DNA of 64,000 nt from Engraulis encrasicolus (GCF_034702125.1 NC_085865.1:22095781-22159780), one strand, 5' to 3'. Numbered from the stretch's first letter, positions 1-43,146 are shown. Notes: generated by a model not told the origin, from the sequence alone. Program-made: numbers and translations.

Positions 1-97
1 GGGTGTGGGGCGGACTTGAATGACTGCTTTTGCGCAACCTTTTCTGATGTCAAATGTGGATGCAATTATTCATGAATACACAATATATTATTCAAAG

Positions 98-440
98 CTA
101 CATATCTCCATAGCATCTTCTCTGCTCATCAAGGGGCTTTGGCTTGGCAAATAATTCAAAAGTTGCATCCTCCTGATTCTCTGGCCTATATTCTGTTGTG
201 GGTAAAACTGGTGGCTTTAGTGGTAAAAACCGGGAGCCCCCAGAGGATGTGCAGTCAAAGAGTTGAGGGGGTGGAATGGCAGAGTAGTTGGTGCGATTGT
301 GGTCCAGATTGGTGGACCAGCTGTGGTCTGTCAAGTTGAACTTATTTTCTAATGGAGGTATCGTGCCTTTGGACATCATGCCTGGTGGGTGCATAGGTTC
401 CAATAGATAAACCAGAGACGTTCTATTATTAGAAGAAAAT
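98..440 (-). CDS. Possible last coding exon, unrecognised
   Basis: An open frame on the minus strand ends at a TAG at 98-100. A reasonable acceptor (TTTTCTTCTAATAATAG) lies at about 424-440, giving a candidate terminal exon of about 107 codons with proline-rich, cytosolic-tail-like sequence (IPPPQLFDC, LPLKPPVLPTTEY, ending EQRRCYGDM). The open frame continues farther right, but that part enters a degraded repeat at about 476-600. A 107-codon frame has a low but real chance of arising by accident in this much sequence. I do not recognise the protein. It lies downstream of plppr4 on the same strand. Confidence 0.25.
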
Positions 441-475
441 CTTTGGATAAACTGAGAACATACAGTACAAGGGGA

Positions 476-600
476 ACTCAGTGGCTGTGTTTGTATAGAG
501 GCGTACCTAGGCAACCGCCTTAGGCCCCTTGAAATGTAGGGCCCCCAGAGTAGCTGCAAACTTCCGATGGGCCTACAGCTAGCAATTGGGGCCCTTTGGA
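476..600. repeat. Degraded dispersed repeat
   Basis: Contains CTAGGCAACCGCCTTAGGCC and runs of GGGCCCCC, resembling the segment at about 2527-2662 (AGATTAGGCAGTTGCCTTGG and GGGCCC runs). Probably a short non-autonomous element; the ends are unclear. Confidence 0.35.
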
Positions 601-959
601 CAGTTATTCACAGACGATGTGTTTATAAATGCTTGTTTTTGTAAGTCAGAAAGACAACAAGCAGCATAACATAAATAAATATAGATGATTACATGCATGC
701 CCCCTCCCTTTCGCGTAAAAATGGCATATTCCATCCATGCCATGTGCGCAAGACAAAATCTCCCAAAACAACGTTCATGATGACACGCCTATGCGAGTCG
801 GCGCTACACAAATAAGCACACTGCCAAATGACAATGCATTCAAAATGCTGTGTGATTGTGCTGTGCTGCGCTGCCTGTGAATATTTGTGCTGCGCATGGT
901 ACCGTGAACGTGTTCCTTTTGCGAGACGGAAAAGGAAGTTCACGTCAAGTCAGTTTTGA

Positions 960-1310
960 AGTTGTAAAATCATCAAAATGAAGTGCCAATATCCAAATAG
1001 TGTTACCAACGGAGGAGGGAAAGGGAAGAGGCTTAATCAAAGACAAATGCACTCCCGAAGCTGACAAGCTTTTTTTTAAATGTGTCAACACCGGACGACC
1101 TGAATCTTGTGGATTATGCTCTGACAAAACCGTCCACAAAGATGACGAGCAGATCACTAATTCCAAAAACGAAGGGGTGATGGAGGAGCACGATGACATG
1201 AGTACTAGTCCTGATTATGTTTACCACCACCAAGAAGAAAGTGCTGTTCTTGGAGATGATCCGGCGTTGTGGTTAAAAGCAGTCTATTCAGTGGCTGGAG
1301 AATGATGCAA
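960..1310 (+). pseudogene. Possible broken coding relic
   Basis: A Cys-containing open frame of 101 codons starts at 1000, and another ATG at 978 in a different frame overlaps its start, as if a frameshift separates the two. The sequence looks protein-like (CVNTGRPESCGLCSDKTVH) but I cannot assign it to a family. It may equally be chance. Confidence 0.15.
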
Positions 1311-1640
1311 AGTAATTAAGACAGGGTCCGCATCTTAGCATGTCCTGTGTTAAAATCTGTAGATCTGCTTCAATGGCGAGACCATGTTCGAAGCAAGGCA
1401 GTTTGGTACTTTCAAGACTTTTTGTGTCGTGGGATATGCGGTTGTGCTACACATTGAAATGATATGCTGCAATAGTTGTGTCTATTTTGTTTGTGTAGAG
1501 TAGAGAGAAGAATATCATTTAAGTGGTGTGGTAGGTTGAACTTTGTTGTGTGTGTTCACCGCGACTCGGTTGCGATTATGCTACCTATAATAGGGCATGT
1601 ATGCTATAATGTATCCATTCACTAATAATCTTTCCCTAAT

Positions 1641-1780
1641 CAGTTTTCTGTCGGAATTGGGTCAAAGGGGACAGTTGTCCCAGGCCCAGGAGGAGAGGGG
1701 GCCCAGAATTGGGTCATCATTACATTATAGCATGTAGCTGGGGGACCTTTAAAACAACTTTGTCCACCATGGGTCTGTGC
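1641..1780 (+). mobile_element. Degraded hAT-type MITE, family B
   Basis: Matches the interior of the four well-preserved family B copies (GGGGACAGTTGTCCCAGGCC, GGGCCCAGAATTGG, TCATTACATT, ACAACTTTGTCC) but the ends and target duplication are no longer clear. Confidence 0.5.
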
Positions 1781-2386
1781 ATAACTCTATCCGAGTAGTA
1801 CAGAGCTTGGTTTTAGTCCATAAAACTAAGTACATAATTGGAGGCATAGGGGCTACAGCATCATTTGTAATTTCCGACTGCATGCATCAGCCAAATCTCT
1901 CTGCTGCGGGTAAGCAATCACAGTGAAATTGCGTGCCAGAAGCATAGCTACAGTTTCTGGTTCATTGGCTGGCTATGGTTTTCTGGTTTTCTGGCCGCAC
2001 ACAAATGCAGAATTGCAGAGTGGTGTGTGTGTGTGTTTGTGAGTGTGTGTGAGTGCAAGCATGCATGCTTGTGAATGCCAACACCTGTCATATTCACGGC
2101 CCATATATCATGCACCACTATATGATCTGCCACCTTTCTCTACATGCTAGCCTGTGTTCTCCATCCATATGCTTGAATGCATGCTGAATGTAAGAGTGCA
2201 TACCTATATTATTAGCATCTGTTCCTGTCAGTTATGCGTAATGTCAACAGCTGTAGCTAGATACAATCTGTCAGTTATCATATACATACTCCAAGTCACA
2301 TTTGTAGTGTAATCATTGCTTATTAAGTGGTATTTAAAGTGTAAAATATACATAATTAAAAAGAAAATCTCCTACTCCCACCCCCA

Positions 2387-2780
2387 TGTTTAATCTTTCA
2401 GGACCTTTCGATCCAGAGTGTAACCACTAGGGCTGACCACCATGAGATGAATCTGGCTTCAGCATCTCCTCTGCCTCTGTGTCTCCCTCCATGCTCCTTC
2501 TCCAACCCAGCTCACACCAGAGCCAGTCCAATAAGCAGATTAGGCAGTTGCCTTGGGCGGGCCCCACAACATTTCCCCATTTTAGAGGGCCCTAACACAC
2601 TAAATGCCAGCAAAAGTAATTCAAGAGGGCCCCCATGTCTGTGTTTTCTCCCTAGGGCCCCCAGATGCGTAGAACCTCTGCTGGCTCCAGCTCCTGCTGC
2701 TCAACTCCTCAGCTCCAGCTTCACAGAGAAGGACACCAGCTGCCTCTGCCTCCTCTGTCCTCTTCACCCCTACCCCTGTT
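2387..2780 (+). repeat. First copy of a duplicated segment
   Basis: The start (GTTTAATCTTTCAGGACC, about 2388-2405) and the next 110 bp recur at 2780-2790 plus 3311-3415 with about 85 percent identity by eye. The unit is about 390 bp and includes a short dispersed repeat at about 2527-2662. Confidence 0.6.
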
Positions 2781-2786
2781 TAATCT

Positions 2787-3314
2787 TTAAAGGGGCCACT
2801 CCACCCATTTGCATTAGGCTTTCCATTGCTAGACCCCCAGTCATACTTTTGAATGATCGTACAACACTCTCTCAATTCCCCCTGAGACAGGAGAAATCCA
2901 TATTCACCTCTTAACACTTCCTCCTACAATGATGTAAAAATCATCATTTCGTCGATTTCTGTTGAGACTACAAGCCTTTTTCCCACCCTTTCAACCCAGG
3001 CCATAGGGGGTTGGACCTAATGCGCTAACAGACCTATCACAGATCAGTGTGCCAGTGCTTTTGAAATCACTGGCATTGAGGCTCCAGTAAGTCACTGGCA
3101 GAGCTGCATGGGTGTGGCCTGTGGAATTTGAGCATTGCAATGCATTATGGGGATTGCTGTCACAAATCCACAAGCACTAAAAAGTCATTTTCTGCCTTTT
3201 CCTGGCCAAGAAGGCACCAAATCAGAAATTTATGCTACTATTCTATTACATATATATGACCCGCTTTCAATACATATTGATATTCATGTCTCCACCGGTG
3301 GAATGCCCCTTTAA
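2787..3314. mobile_element. TTAA-flanked MITE (T2/Kolobok-like)
   Basis: Flanked by TTAA (2787-2790 and 3311-3314). The inverted ends are AAAGGGGCCACTCCACC and AAAGGGGCATTCCACCG. TTAAAGGRR ends are those of the T2-MITEs described in Xenopus and assigned to the Kolobok superfamily. It sits inside the second copy of a duplicated segment, whose other copy shows the uninterrupted site. Confidence 0.75.
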
Positions 3315-3415
3315 GGACCTTTCGATGCAGTGTGTAACAACCAAGGCTTACCACCGTGTGAGATGAATCTGGCCTCAGCATCTTTTCTGCCTCTGTGACT
3401 CCCATGCTCCTTCTA
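3311..3415 (+). repeat. Second copy of the duplicated segment (continuation)
   Basis: GGACCTTTCGATGCAGTGTG onwards matches 2401-2505. It is separated from its own beginning (2768-2786) by the TTAA-flanked element. Confidence 0.6.
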
Positions 3416-3798
3416 GAGCAGTAGTTGTAAATATGTCCTCCTAGTCAGAATATCCAACAGGTATAGAACGGGGAACATAAAGGGCTAATCTCGCACAGAG
3501 GGTGGATAGAGCTGAATGAGGACTTTCAACAGTATGTGGTCAACCAGGGGTGCGTACACACGTGTTTAACTAGGCCTACACGTGTTAGCCATATTGAAAT
3601 ACACCTGATTTCTACAGAGGAGAACTGTCTACTCTATAATACATCTACTTTCCAATATATTTTCAAGCACATTTAATGACAGTTATGTATGATAATGTGC
3701 TATACAAATCTCATTGGTATTGCTATTAATGCTATTGCACTATCTAAGTCTCTGCTTTCCTCCTCCACCCCTGCTCCTGATATTCAAGTTCTCATCTC

Positions 3799-4146
3799 CA
3801 GGGCCGAATTAAAATAGCCATGAAAAACTGAAAGAAAAGTCCGCGACACCAAGCTCCTGTTGCTCTTTTTTTAATGTGACGTTTCGGCTGATGAAGGGCA
3901 TGCTGCCCGAAACATCACATTAAAAAAAGAGCAACGGGAGCTTGGTGTCGCTGACTTTTCTTTTAGTTTTTTAGGAATTAAGGATAACATCTCTGCCAAC
4001 TGAACTCAACATGACATATTCTTTTTTGCAATATTGCATTTTGTCACAATTCTACAATTTTTCACTTTCGGCCATTTAGGGGCCACTTGGTAGGTGGGGG
4101 GCCCTAGGCTGCAGCCATATCTAGTTTGTGCGTTAATCCGGCCCTA
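3799..4146. mobile_element. hAT-type MITE, family A
   Basis: The ends are CAGGGCCGAATTAAA and TTAATCCGGCCCT(A), flanked by a perfect 8-bp duplication CTCATCTC (3791-3798 and 4147-4154), the hallmark of hAT insertions. No transposase. The same family (opposite orientation) frames the nested block at 15787-19710. Confidence 0.85.
3822..3974. repeat. Long imperfect palindrome inside family A MITE
   Basis: Two arms of about 70 bp (AGTC-GCGACACCAAGCTCC... and its complement) surround a short centre with TGATGAAGGGCATGCTGCCC. It would form a stable hairpin as RNA or single-stranded DNA. It may be a separate foldback element nested in the MITE. Confidence 0.7.
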
Positions 4147-5278
4147 CTCATCTCTACCTCTGCAGAGAGGTGCACTGCAAGTGTCTGCTTCCCTCCTCCA
4201 TCCCCGCTCCTCAGCTGTAACTCTACAGTGGAGCACTGTAGCTACAACTGTGTGCCTTCTTGCTTCACCCGAGCTCCTCAGCTCTACAGGGTAAATGCTG
4301 TGGTTTTAATTTAACTCTTTGAGAGTAACATTCCACTCTCTGAGTGTCGAATCACCACTACCATATGTACTGTGTGTATCTCTGCAGAGGAGCACTAGCT
4401 GTGAGAGCCTGCCTTTCTGCCTTCAATTTAGGTCAATTCCGTGGCCTACTTTACTCTCCCTGATGATAATTACATATGGCAATGCTAACAAGAGCACGCT
4501 CCTCTTACTTCACCACTGTGTTGTAGTCTACAGTATGTGCTATTTGCTGTTAAAGTTCCATTTTCGAATCTACTTGTTTTACCCCCTTTTCTTGGAGCAA
4601 ATACATTACATGTGAAATGCACACAGCATTAAACTAAGCTGTTCAGTTTGCACATAGGCTAGATATTTTTGGAAAACGTATTGGATTTTGCCTCTCGTGT
4701 ACACTTAAACAGAGTTTCAGAATGTGCATGTCAAAACTCAGGTTTTAAAAATATCCCATATTTGGCTAGGGAGCTAGAATGCACCTGTCACAACTGGGAT
4801 TTTAATTATTTTTATCATGTTATGTTTACACATAAACAAATTAAAAATAGCCACATACAAGTGAATGCAGAATTAACTAGACTGCCTGTGCAGTCGCCTT
4901 CGACTGCTTAAGGTATATCCCCGAAACGCAACGCTTCCAGTCCCCAATCATTCCTACCACTCCCGTCCACCTTTTCATGAACGTTTATGATAAATACAAA
5001 ATATAAAATAAATATATTTAATATCTATACATAGATCAATGACGTGCATAGGCTTAAAACCAAATGACTATTGTGAAAATGAAGGAAAACATGGGCCAAA
5101 TAGTAACACTGTTTTAATGGTTCACTATTACAGTGGATATACCACATTAGGTACAGTGTAATAACCAGTGTAACAATATTTAATACAACGTCATACCAGT
5201 GTGACACCATGTACCAATTTTGTACTTATATCATGTAGGCTATTTGTGTGTAAGTGGTATTACATGGTATTGCATATT

Positions 5279-5430
5279 TGTACACTGGTATTACACTAGT
5301 ATTACATGGTATTACATATTGTTACACTGGTTATTACACTGTACCTGGTATTGCCTATTTTTTACACTGGTATTACACTAGTATTACATGGTATTAAATA
5401 TTGTTACACTGGTTATTACACTGTAGGCCT
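5279..5430 (+). repeat. 82-bp tandem repeat, about two copies
   Basis: TACACTGGTATTACACTAGT... at 5281 recurs at 5363, a period of 82 bp, rich in TATTACA and TTACACTGG words. Confidence 0.75.
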
Positions 5431-5513
5431 ACCTGATATGGTAGATTCACTGAAATGGTGAACCATAAAATTAAGGAGTTACCGGGCAAATCAATCCACC
5501 CAGTCAGAAGTTA

Positions 5514-6337
5514 TGGGCCAATAAAAATTCCACCATTTTGAAAGTGTTGACCTCCAAACTCGAATCAGTTCATGAACCTACCGTGCAGCATTCACACACC
5601 AAATCTGGGACAAATCCATCCACCCGGTCAGAAGTAATGGGCCAAACAAAAATTTGGCCATCTTGAATTCGGCCATCTTGAAATTGTTGACCTCCAAACT
5701 CGAATCAGTTCATGAACCTACCCTAGAACATTCACACACCAAATCTGGGACAAATCCATCCACCCGGTCAGAAGTTATGGACCAAACAAAAATTCGGCCA
5801 TCTTGAATTCGGCCATCTTGAAAGTGTTAACCTCCAAACTGTAAACAGTTCATGAACCCACCCTAGAGCATTCACACACCAAATCTGGGACAAATCCATC
5901 CACCCGGTCAGATGTAATGGGCCAAACAAAAATTCGGCCATCTTGAATTCGGCCATCTTGAAATTTTTGACCTCCAAACTCGAATCAGTTCATGAACCTA
6001 CCCTAGAACATTCACACACCAAATCTGGGACAAATCCATCCACCCGGTCAGAAGTTATGGACCAAACAAAAATTCGGCCATCTTGAATTCGGCCATCTTG
6101 AAAGTGTTAACCTCCAAATTCTAATCAGTTCATGAACCCACCCTAGAGCATTCACACACCAAATCTGGGACAAATCCATCCACCCGGTCAGAAGTAATGG
6201 GCTAAACAAAAATTCGGCCATCTTGAATTCGGCCATCTTGAAATTGTTGACCTCCAAACTCGAATCAGTTCATGAGCATGCCCTAGAGCATTCACACACC
6301 AAATCTGGGACAAATCCAAACATCCGTTCAAAAGTTA
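5514..6337 (+). repeat. 140-bp satellite with 280-bp higher-order structure
   Basis: Six monomers start at about 5514, 5637, 5777, 5917, 6057 and 6197; the period is 140 bp except the first, which lacks a 17-bp piece. Monomers alternate between two types (ATGGAC...GTGTTAACC...GAACCCACC and ATGGGC...TTGACC...GAACCTACC). Five of the six carry two CCATCTTGAA words. Confidence 0.85.
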
Positions 6338-6513
6338 TCGCGTTAACACGAAAGACCTTACGCGGCGGACGCGGCGGCGGCGGCGGTGCACGCAAAACCA
6401 TTACATCCCCGACGCTCCGCGTTTCGGGGATATAATAAACATCCTCTGTCTGTAGTGGCAGTGTGGATATAAAATAAAAAATAAAAAATAAATTCAGTCA
6501 TTCACTTACTGTA

Positions 6514-6584
6514 TTAAAGGGATACTATGCAATACTTGGACCTGGTTGTATCAGTAGCATTCATCTGGAGCGTACAATGTACAC
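6514..6584 (+). mobile_element. Fragment of TTAA-type MITE end
   Basis: TTAAAGGGATACTATGC resembles the end of the element at 30383 (TTAAAGGGACACTGTGC). No matching far end was found. Confidence 0.4.
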
Positions 6585-6854
6585 CAGTGGTTCTCAACCT
6601 TTTTTGAACAAACGCCCCCTTGACCCCAACATAAGCCCCCTAACGCCCCATTGACCTCATCATAAGCCTGCCAACGCCCCCTTAGTAGTGAAAAATAGAA
6701 TAGACCAATGCCCCCAAATGGGAACTACGCCCCGCCCCCACTCATCTGTATCCTTCTTAACGCCCCCCTAGGGCTTCCCAACACCCCCTGGTGGACTGTA
6801 GAATACTTATCAGTATTCTGCCCTTAGCCCTAATTGCTAATTGCTCCGCCACTG
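6585..6854. mobile_element. hAT-like repeat, CAGTGGTTCTCAACC end
   Basis: It begins CAGTGGTTCTCAACCTTTTT, a typical hAT end, followed by AACGCCCCC-rich sequence, and stops near GCTCCGCCACTG. The two ends differ and no target duplication is visible, so this may be two joined fragments. Confidence 0.5.
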
Positions 6855-7878
6855 ATTGAACCCCATGTTTTATTAGGTACAGTGTTGTGAAGATAAGCTA
6901 CTTACAATCAGATTAATTTCCCCATGCACAGTTGACCAGCCAACACAGCACACCCTTTCTTTGATAAGTTTAGACTTTATTCCAATTCTTAGTCGCGTGC
7001 ATCAACTCTATATGTGTCTACTGTACGTCAGCTGGAAACTGGTTTGCTGGTTTTAGAGGGTTTTCATGCGTAGCATGTCTGTTGACCTTGTGGCGTGCCA
7101 CACACAGACCCAACCCAAGAGACCTGCCAACCCATGGTAGCTGTCCCGTCAGCAGCCAAGTTCCACGCGAGGAGGTCACGGAGCGTTCATTTCCCCTGTG
7201 ATGAATCATTTAACCATCCACCGAGCTGCGACAATGAGCCGTTAACTTTACGAGTGTTGCAAAGTGTTGTTTTAATTCATTTATTCATGCATTTGTTTAT
7301 TCATTCATTTGTTAATGTCTTAAACGTTCATTTGTTTAGTCATCCGTTCCTTTACTTGGGTGGCGGGCGGGGCCGGTTGTGTAGAAGTTAAGCTTGAGGG
7401 CCTAATTACTGTAACATACATTTAGTCTGTGTGTGTGTGCGCCATACACAGGCTGGTACTGAACAGAAGCATAGCAACAATTTCTGGGCCCTATGTACAA
7501 CCAGCTCCCATGGGCCACCCTTCCTGACCCAATGATGTTATATTTGCCTTAATTATCCACAGTTCTTAATACTTTTTAAATGATAAAAGTATGTAAAGAC
7601 ATACAATGAGCGACGACTCCCATGGCTGTGAACTAGATACACCGCACTCACGATTTAAAGGTGCTCAACACGAAAAGGGACATTTTTGAAGTAAAACACA
7701 CTTGGATCGTTGTTCAAAGTTTTCTGGCCAAGCTCTCAGTCAACAGACCTTCCTCAGTGTATGTATACTGTAAATGCTATTGAAAGAGTTATGCTGCTGT
7801 ACAATGATGGCACAGCCAAGCTGTGAAAGGGTTAATGCCAGTTCCTTGTGTTTCAGTCCAAAACAGATGTCATGCTGC

Positions 7879-8023
7879 CAGGGAAGCCGACAGGGGGGGA
7901 GGGGGACAAAGGGGTCACACGTTCTGGGCCCAGAAATAGATCCTCATTACATTGTATTGATTGGGTTTGGGGCCCTTTCAGATGTCTCTGTCCCAAGCCT
8001 AGCCAAAGCTGTCAGCAGCCCGG
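7879..8023. mobile_element. hAT-type MITE, family B
   Basis: 145 bp, starting CAGGGAAGCCGACAGG and ending GCTGTCAGCAGCCCGG, flanked by a perfect 8-bp duplication CATGCTGC (7871-7878 and 8024-8031). Lies about 200 bp beyond the plppr4 poly(A) signal. Open frames through it are not genes. Confidence 0.85.
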
Positions 8024-8229
8024 CATGCTGCTAACTGTCAGAGCAGACCTACAATATGCCAATCTAATGCAGCAACATTTTTGTTTTCTTTGCAGACATG
8101 ACTGTCTCGTGCCTGAGGAAGAAAACTAAGGCACCAAATCTGTATCTTCAAAGCAGCAGCAGCATCAGCACATGAAAGCTGAGAACAAAACAAGCAGGAT
8201 TCCATCTCGGTGCATTTTAATAGCAAACG

Positions 8230-8235
8230 TTTATT
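8230..8235 (-). terminator. Candidate plppr4 poly(A) signal AATAAA
   Basis: The plus strand reads TTTATT, so the transcript reads AATAAA. It is followed by a T/GT-rich stretch (about 8165-8190, read GCTTGTTTTGTTCTC on the minus strand) that could serve as the downstream element. I saw no other exact hexamer between here and the stop codon. Confidence 0.45.
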
Positions 8236-9552
8236 TCAATATTTAGACGACATACAACTGACTCCGTCTAGACCCCTCGTGCAATGCACATGTGCAAGTC
8301 CATTGGTCGCAAAGGATGATTCGTTTGGCAATGGGTAAAGGGGGGAAAAATGGGGGGTTTCGCCTCTGACATGGTTGGACTACTAAAAATGAAATAAAAA
8401 TCGAGTGTGGTGTTACGCAAAGGAGCCACCTACTCTGGCAGAACTTTGAAAGAGTTCAGCCCAACCCAGTAGCCGGCCGCCAGGATGAGAGAGGGTTCAG
8501 TACGATTCACTGCTTCATGCCCTCTCTCTAACACTCTTTCTTCCTCTATCTCACCCTCTTTCTCTTGGTCTCTCATACTCTTTCTGAGAGGGTGAACACT
8601 CACAACGGAGTGCATATGCAAATAGCCAGCCGCCCTCCAAAAGCCTCCCTCACCACAAAGGTCCAAACTGCCCCTCCTTTGATCATGGTGTTCACAGCTT
8701 CCTCCCTCTCTCGACACACGTGAGCCACTGCTCTTTGACTTAAAAGCAAATTATATCTACAAGGGATTGTCAAAGGCTTGATTACAAAGAAAAGGAACAT
8801 GCAGTCTCTATAGATCGTTAGATTAACTGTGTATAATAGAGTAGTGCTTTTTTGTAGAAATACTGTAAAACCACGTGTTCCCCTTTTTCAAAAGACCCTT
8901 TGGCACGGATATGTACATCGTAAAAAAGTGGCAAGAATATACTAGCTTCCTTGCAAATCGTTTACAAGCCTGGTTCTATTTGAAGGCTTGAGTGAAATAA
9001 CTTCATGAATTTGGCAATACAGAAGGGAAAATGAAACATAAACTTATAGATATTAGACAAAAATTCTGTCATGTACATTATATCAAATAAACAAAATATT
9101 CAATAAAACCATTGACTACCGTGAGCTAAGTAATTGATACAAATGTAATTAATTTGTGTTGAGAACTGTGTATAATCAATATATCAGTTACAAATTAGCA
9201 CAAACATCAACAGTCACTTTAACTGATGGTTCACGATCATAAAAAACCTTCAGAATTCAGACACATAAAACATAAAGGGTGTTGAATGGGTTGTGAGAAC
9301 TATAAATCACTTACAGTTCCTAACCATAATCCATCTTGTCTAAGTGCTGGACTGCAGTTTGGGCAAGTGGTGCGTATAAGAACCTGGCCACACTTATAAA
9401 TATCACACCTACACTCGAAACACATGCAAGTCACATTCACACCTTCTTCTTCTACACAAAGAAAATCATCTCTCGCGTGCGCATAACACGGTCACACGCA
9501 CGCACAGAAGTAGGCAGACATACAAACACACACATACACGCACTCACTCACT

Positions 9553-9584
9553 CACACACACACACACACGCACGCAAGCACGCA

Positions 9585-9660
<76 letters not shown>
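9553..9660. repeat. (CA)n / (CACG)n microsatellite in the 3' UTR
   Basis: About 108 bp of CA with an inner block of CGCA tetranucleotides; read as (TG)n in the plppr4 transcript. Confidence 0.9.
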
Positions 9661-9663
<3 letters not shown>

Positions 9664-10919
9664 ATCTCTTTTGAGTCTCAAGAGATATACTGTATCCACT
9701 TCCACGGCTCAGACGAAGAAGAAAGAAAGGGGTAAAAAAATATAGTGTGGAGAGAGAGACAGAGCAAGAGAGTAGCATTCCTGTCAAGTGTCCTTAATTT
9801 GAAAGACAATGATCAACTCAAATTAAAGCTGTTTGGACAGGTGAAAGCTACAAAGAGTTAGTTTGGGTGATTACCTACTGTATGTCAATTACATTTTTCA
9901 AAAATAATGGTCATTATATTGCAAAGTGTAGAAAATGAACACATTGTGCAGGCTAGAAAAGGGTTCCATTGTTGGCTACAGTTAAGTATTCTAAGCACTT
10001 ATGGTCATAAAAGCTTCTCACAACAAACACAGTTTTTCTGAGTGCACAGCTAAAAATACAAAGTTCATGTTCCACTTTTCCGGTCTTTAATATATTTTTT
10101 AATCATCTTTCATATAGTGTTTTTTTAAACCAATAATGGTGATGTAGCACCAAATGTTTAGAAATATTTACAATGGAACTGATCAATCAAAAAGAATGAT
10201 GTTAATGTTTAATCTTCTTACAGAATATCACTTATGCACAGGATCGTACTCCTTACAGGTGGGGGTAAAGAATAAAAAAGAACGATTTTAACACTTTCGC
10301 TATCGTCAGCGTTTCTAATCTTGGCACAGAGAGAACTCCTTTCCTTCTCACAGTGGTCAAGTGCACCGGCAACCCAACAAGGAGAGACTATAGGACTACA
10401 GCCTGTAACACGTTTCTCTTGACGCTTCACTTCGTTTTAGAGTAAACTTCACAACACATTAGGTTTGTGCTTTTTGTGCAACTATATTCAGATATAGATA
10501 TAAAGATATATATATTTATAAATGATCAAAAATACATCCCATGCACGATAAAAAAAAATGGCTGAGTATACCTAAACATGAACACAGTAACCAAAGTAAA
10601 TAATAAAAACCTAAACTTTTAAAGAAGCTGATCTTTCCAGCAGCTTGAGACCTCATATGCATTCATGAAGAACAACCAAATTCCTAAATCCATTTGAAAT
10701 GTTTTTGGGGGGTGGTGTGAAGGTGGGGTAGGGTAGTTTGTGGGGGCTCGCTGTCAATCCCAGCAGCACATCTGCTTTGTTTGAAAAAAACAATGCAACA
10801 AAACAAAAGGAACAAAATAACATTAAAAGAACGAAAGGCCACGCAAATCCTTCAGGAGTATGTAGTGTGTACCACTACACTACAACCACTGTACAGTACG
10901 AGCACAGTGAGTACCACTA

Positions 10920-42444
<31,525 letters not shown>

Positions 42445-42578
42445 CTGTGCAAAGGAAGAAATAAGAGGATCAGTGAAATGAAAAATAAATAAATGGTAGA
42501 GTACAATGGTGTTACCTCCTCCAGAGTGAACTTTGTTTTGGGAGGTAGGGGTGAGAACCGAACAAACAAACCAACAAT

Positions 42579-42780
42579 GGGGTCGCTGTGGCGCAGCGCG
42601 CTAAGCCCCCCACATTTGGGCTTGCATGCCCATGGGGACCCCAGTTCGAGTCCGGCCGGGGTCATTTCCCAATCCCACCCCGTCTCTCTGTCCCACTCGC
42701 TTCCTGTCACCATCTCAGACTGTCCTATCAAATAAAGGCATAAAAGCCCCTAAAAAATATATTTAAAAAAAAATAATTTA
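42579..42780 (+). mobile_element. tRNA-derived SINE, full length
   Basis: Box A TGGCGCAGCGCGC (42589-42601) and box B AGTTCGAGTCC (42643-42653), then a body with CCACTCGCTTCCTGTCACC and a tail CCTAAAAAATATATTT. It is flanked by a perfect 14-bp duplication AACAAACCAACAAT (42565-42578 and 42781-42794). Confidence 0.92.
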
Positions 42781-43146
42781 AACAAACCAACAATTGCAAC
42801 CTATTATTATTACTCACAGTAATTATGATTAATGAAGCAAGTAAAGACTCTTCACTTTTGTGACTTCTTCTGTATATTTCCTGTGCACTTTGTATCTGCT
42901 AGTGATGTTGACTATGACTATGTCCTCTATTTTAAGCCGCTTTGGTTAAAAAGTGTCTGCCAAATTCAATGTAATGTAATGTAATTATTGAAACCTTCAT
43001 TTACAGTGATCAATCACAACTATAATAATTGTTTATTATTGCTGCTGTATACTGTATGTGTTCTTCATATTCCATGTTTGTTCATATAAGCTACTGTTCC
43101 GGAGAAAACACAGAACTACATGTAATCACCTGCCCAATCAAATAAA

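Larger units (their letters stand above)
4914..6434. mobile_element. 1.5 kb element with perfect 16-bp inverted ends
   Basis: TATATCCCCGAAACGC at 4914-4929 is matched exactly in reverse complement at 6419-6434. If the outer TA is the target duplication, the element runs 4916-6432 as for TA-targeting DNA transposons. No transposase is seen. Most of the inside is tandem repeats (5279-5430 and 5514-6337). The right end is GC-rich with a GGC repeat (6361-6388). Confidence 0.6.
8210..10919 (-). other. plppr4: Probable plppr4 3' UTR
   Basis: About 2.7 kb between the stop codon and the first convincing minus-strand poly(A) signal. It is AT-rich, lacks recognisable transposons except one microsatellite, and is similar in length to the mammalian PLPPR4 3' UTR as I recall it. 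No splice sites or reading frames of note. The extent is inferred. Confidence 0.5.

Noticed and set aside
5514..6337. CRISPR-like regular repeats
   Set aside because: The repeats are directly tandem at 140 bp with no variable spacers, in a vertebrate genome.
7774..8129. Two overlapping plus-strand frames
   Set aside because: They run through a family B MITE that has a perfect target duplication.
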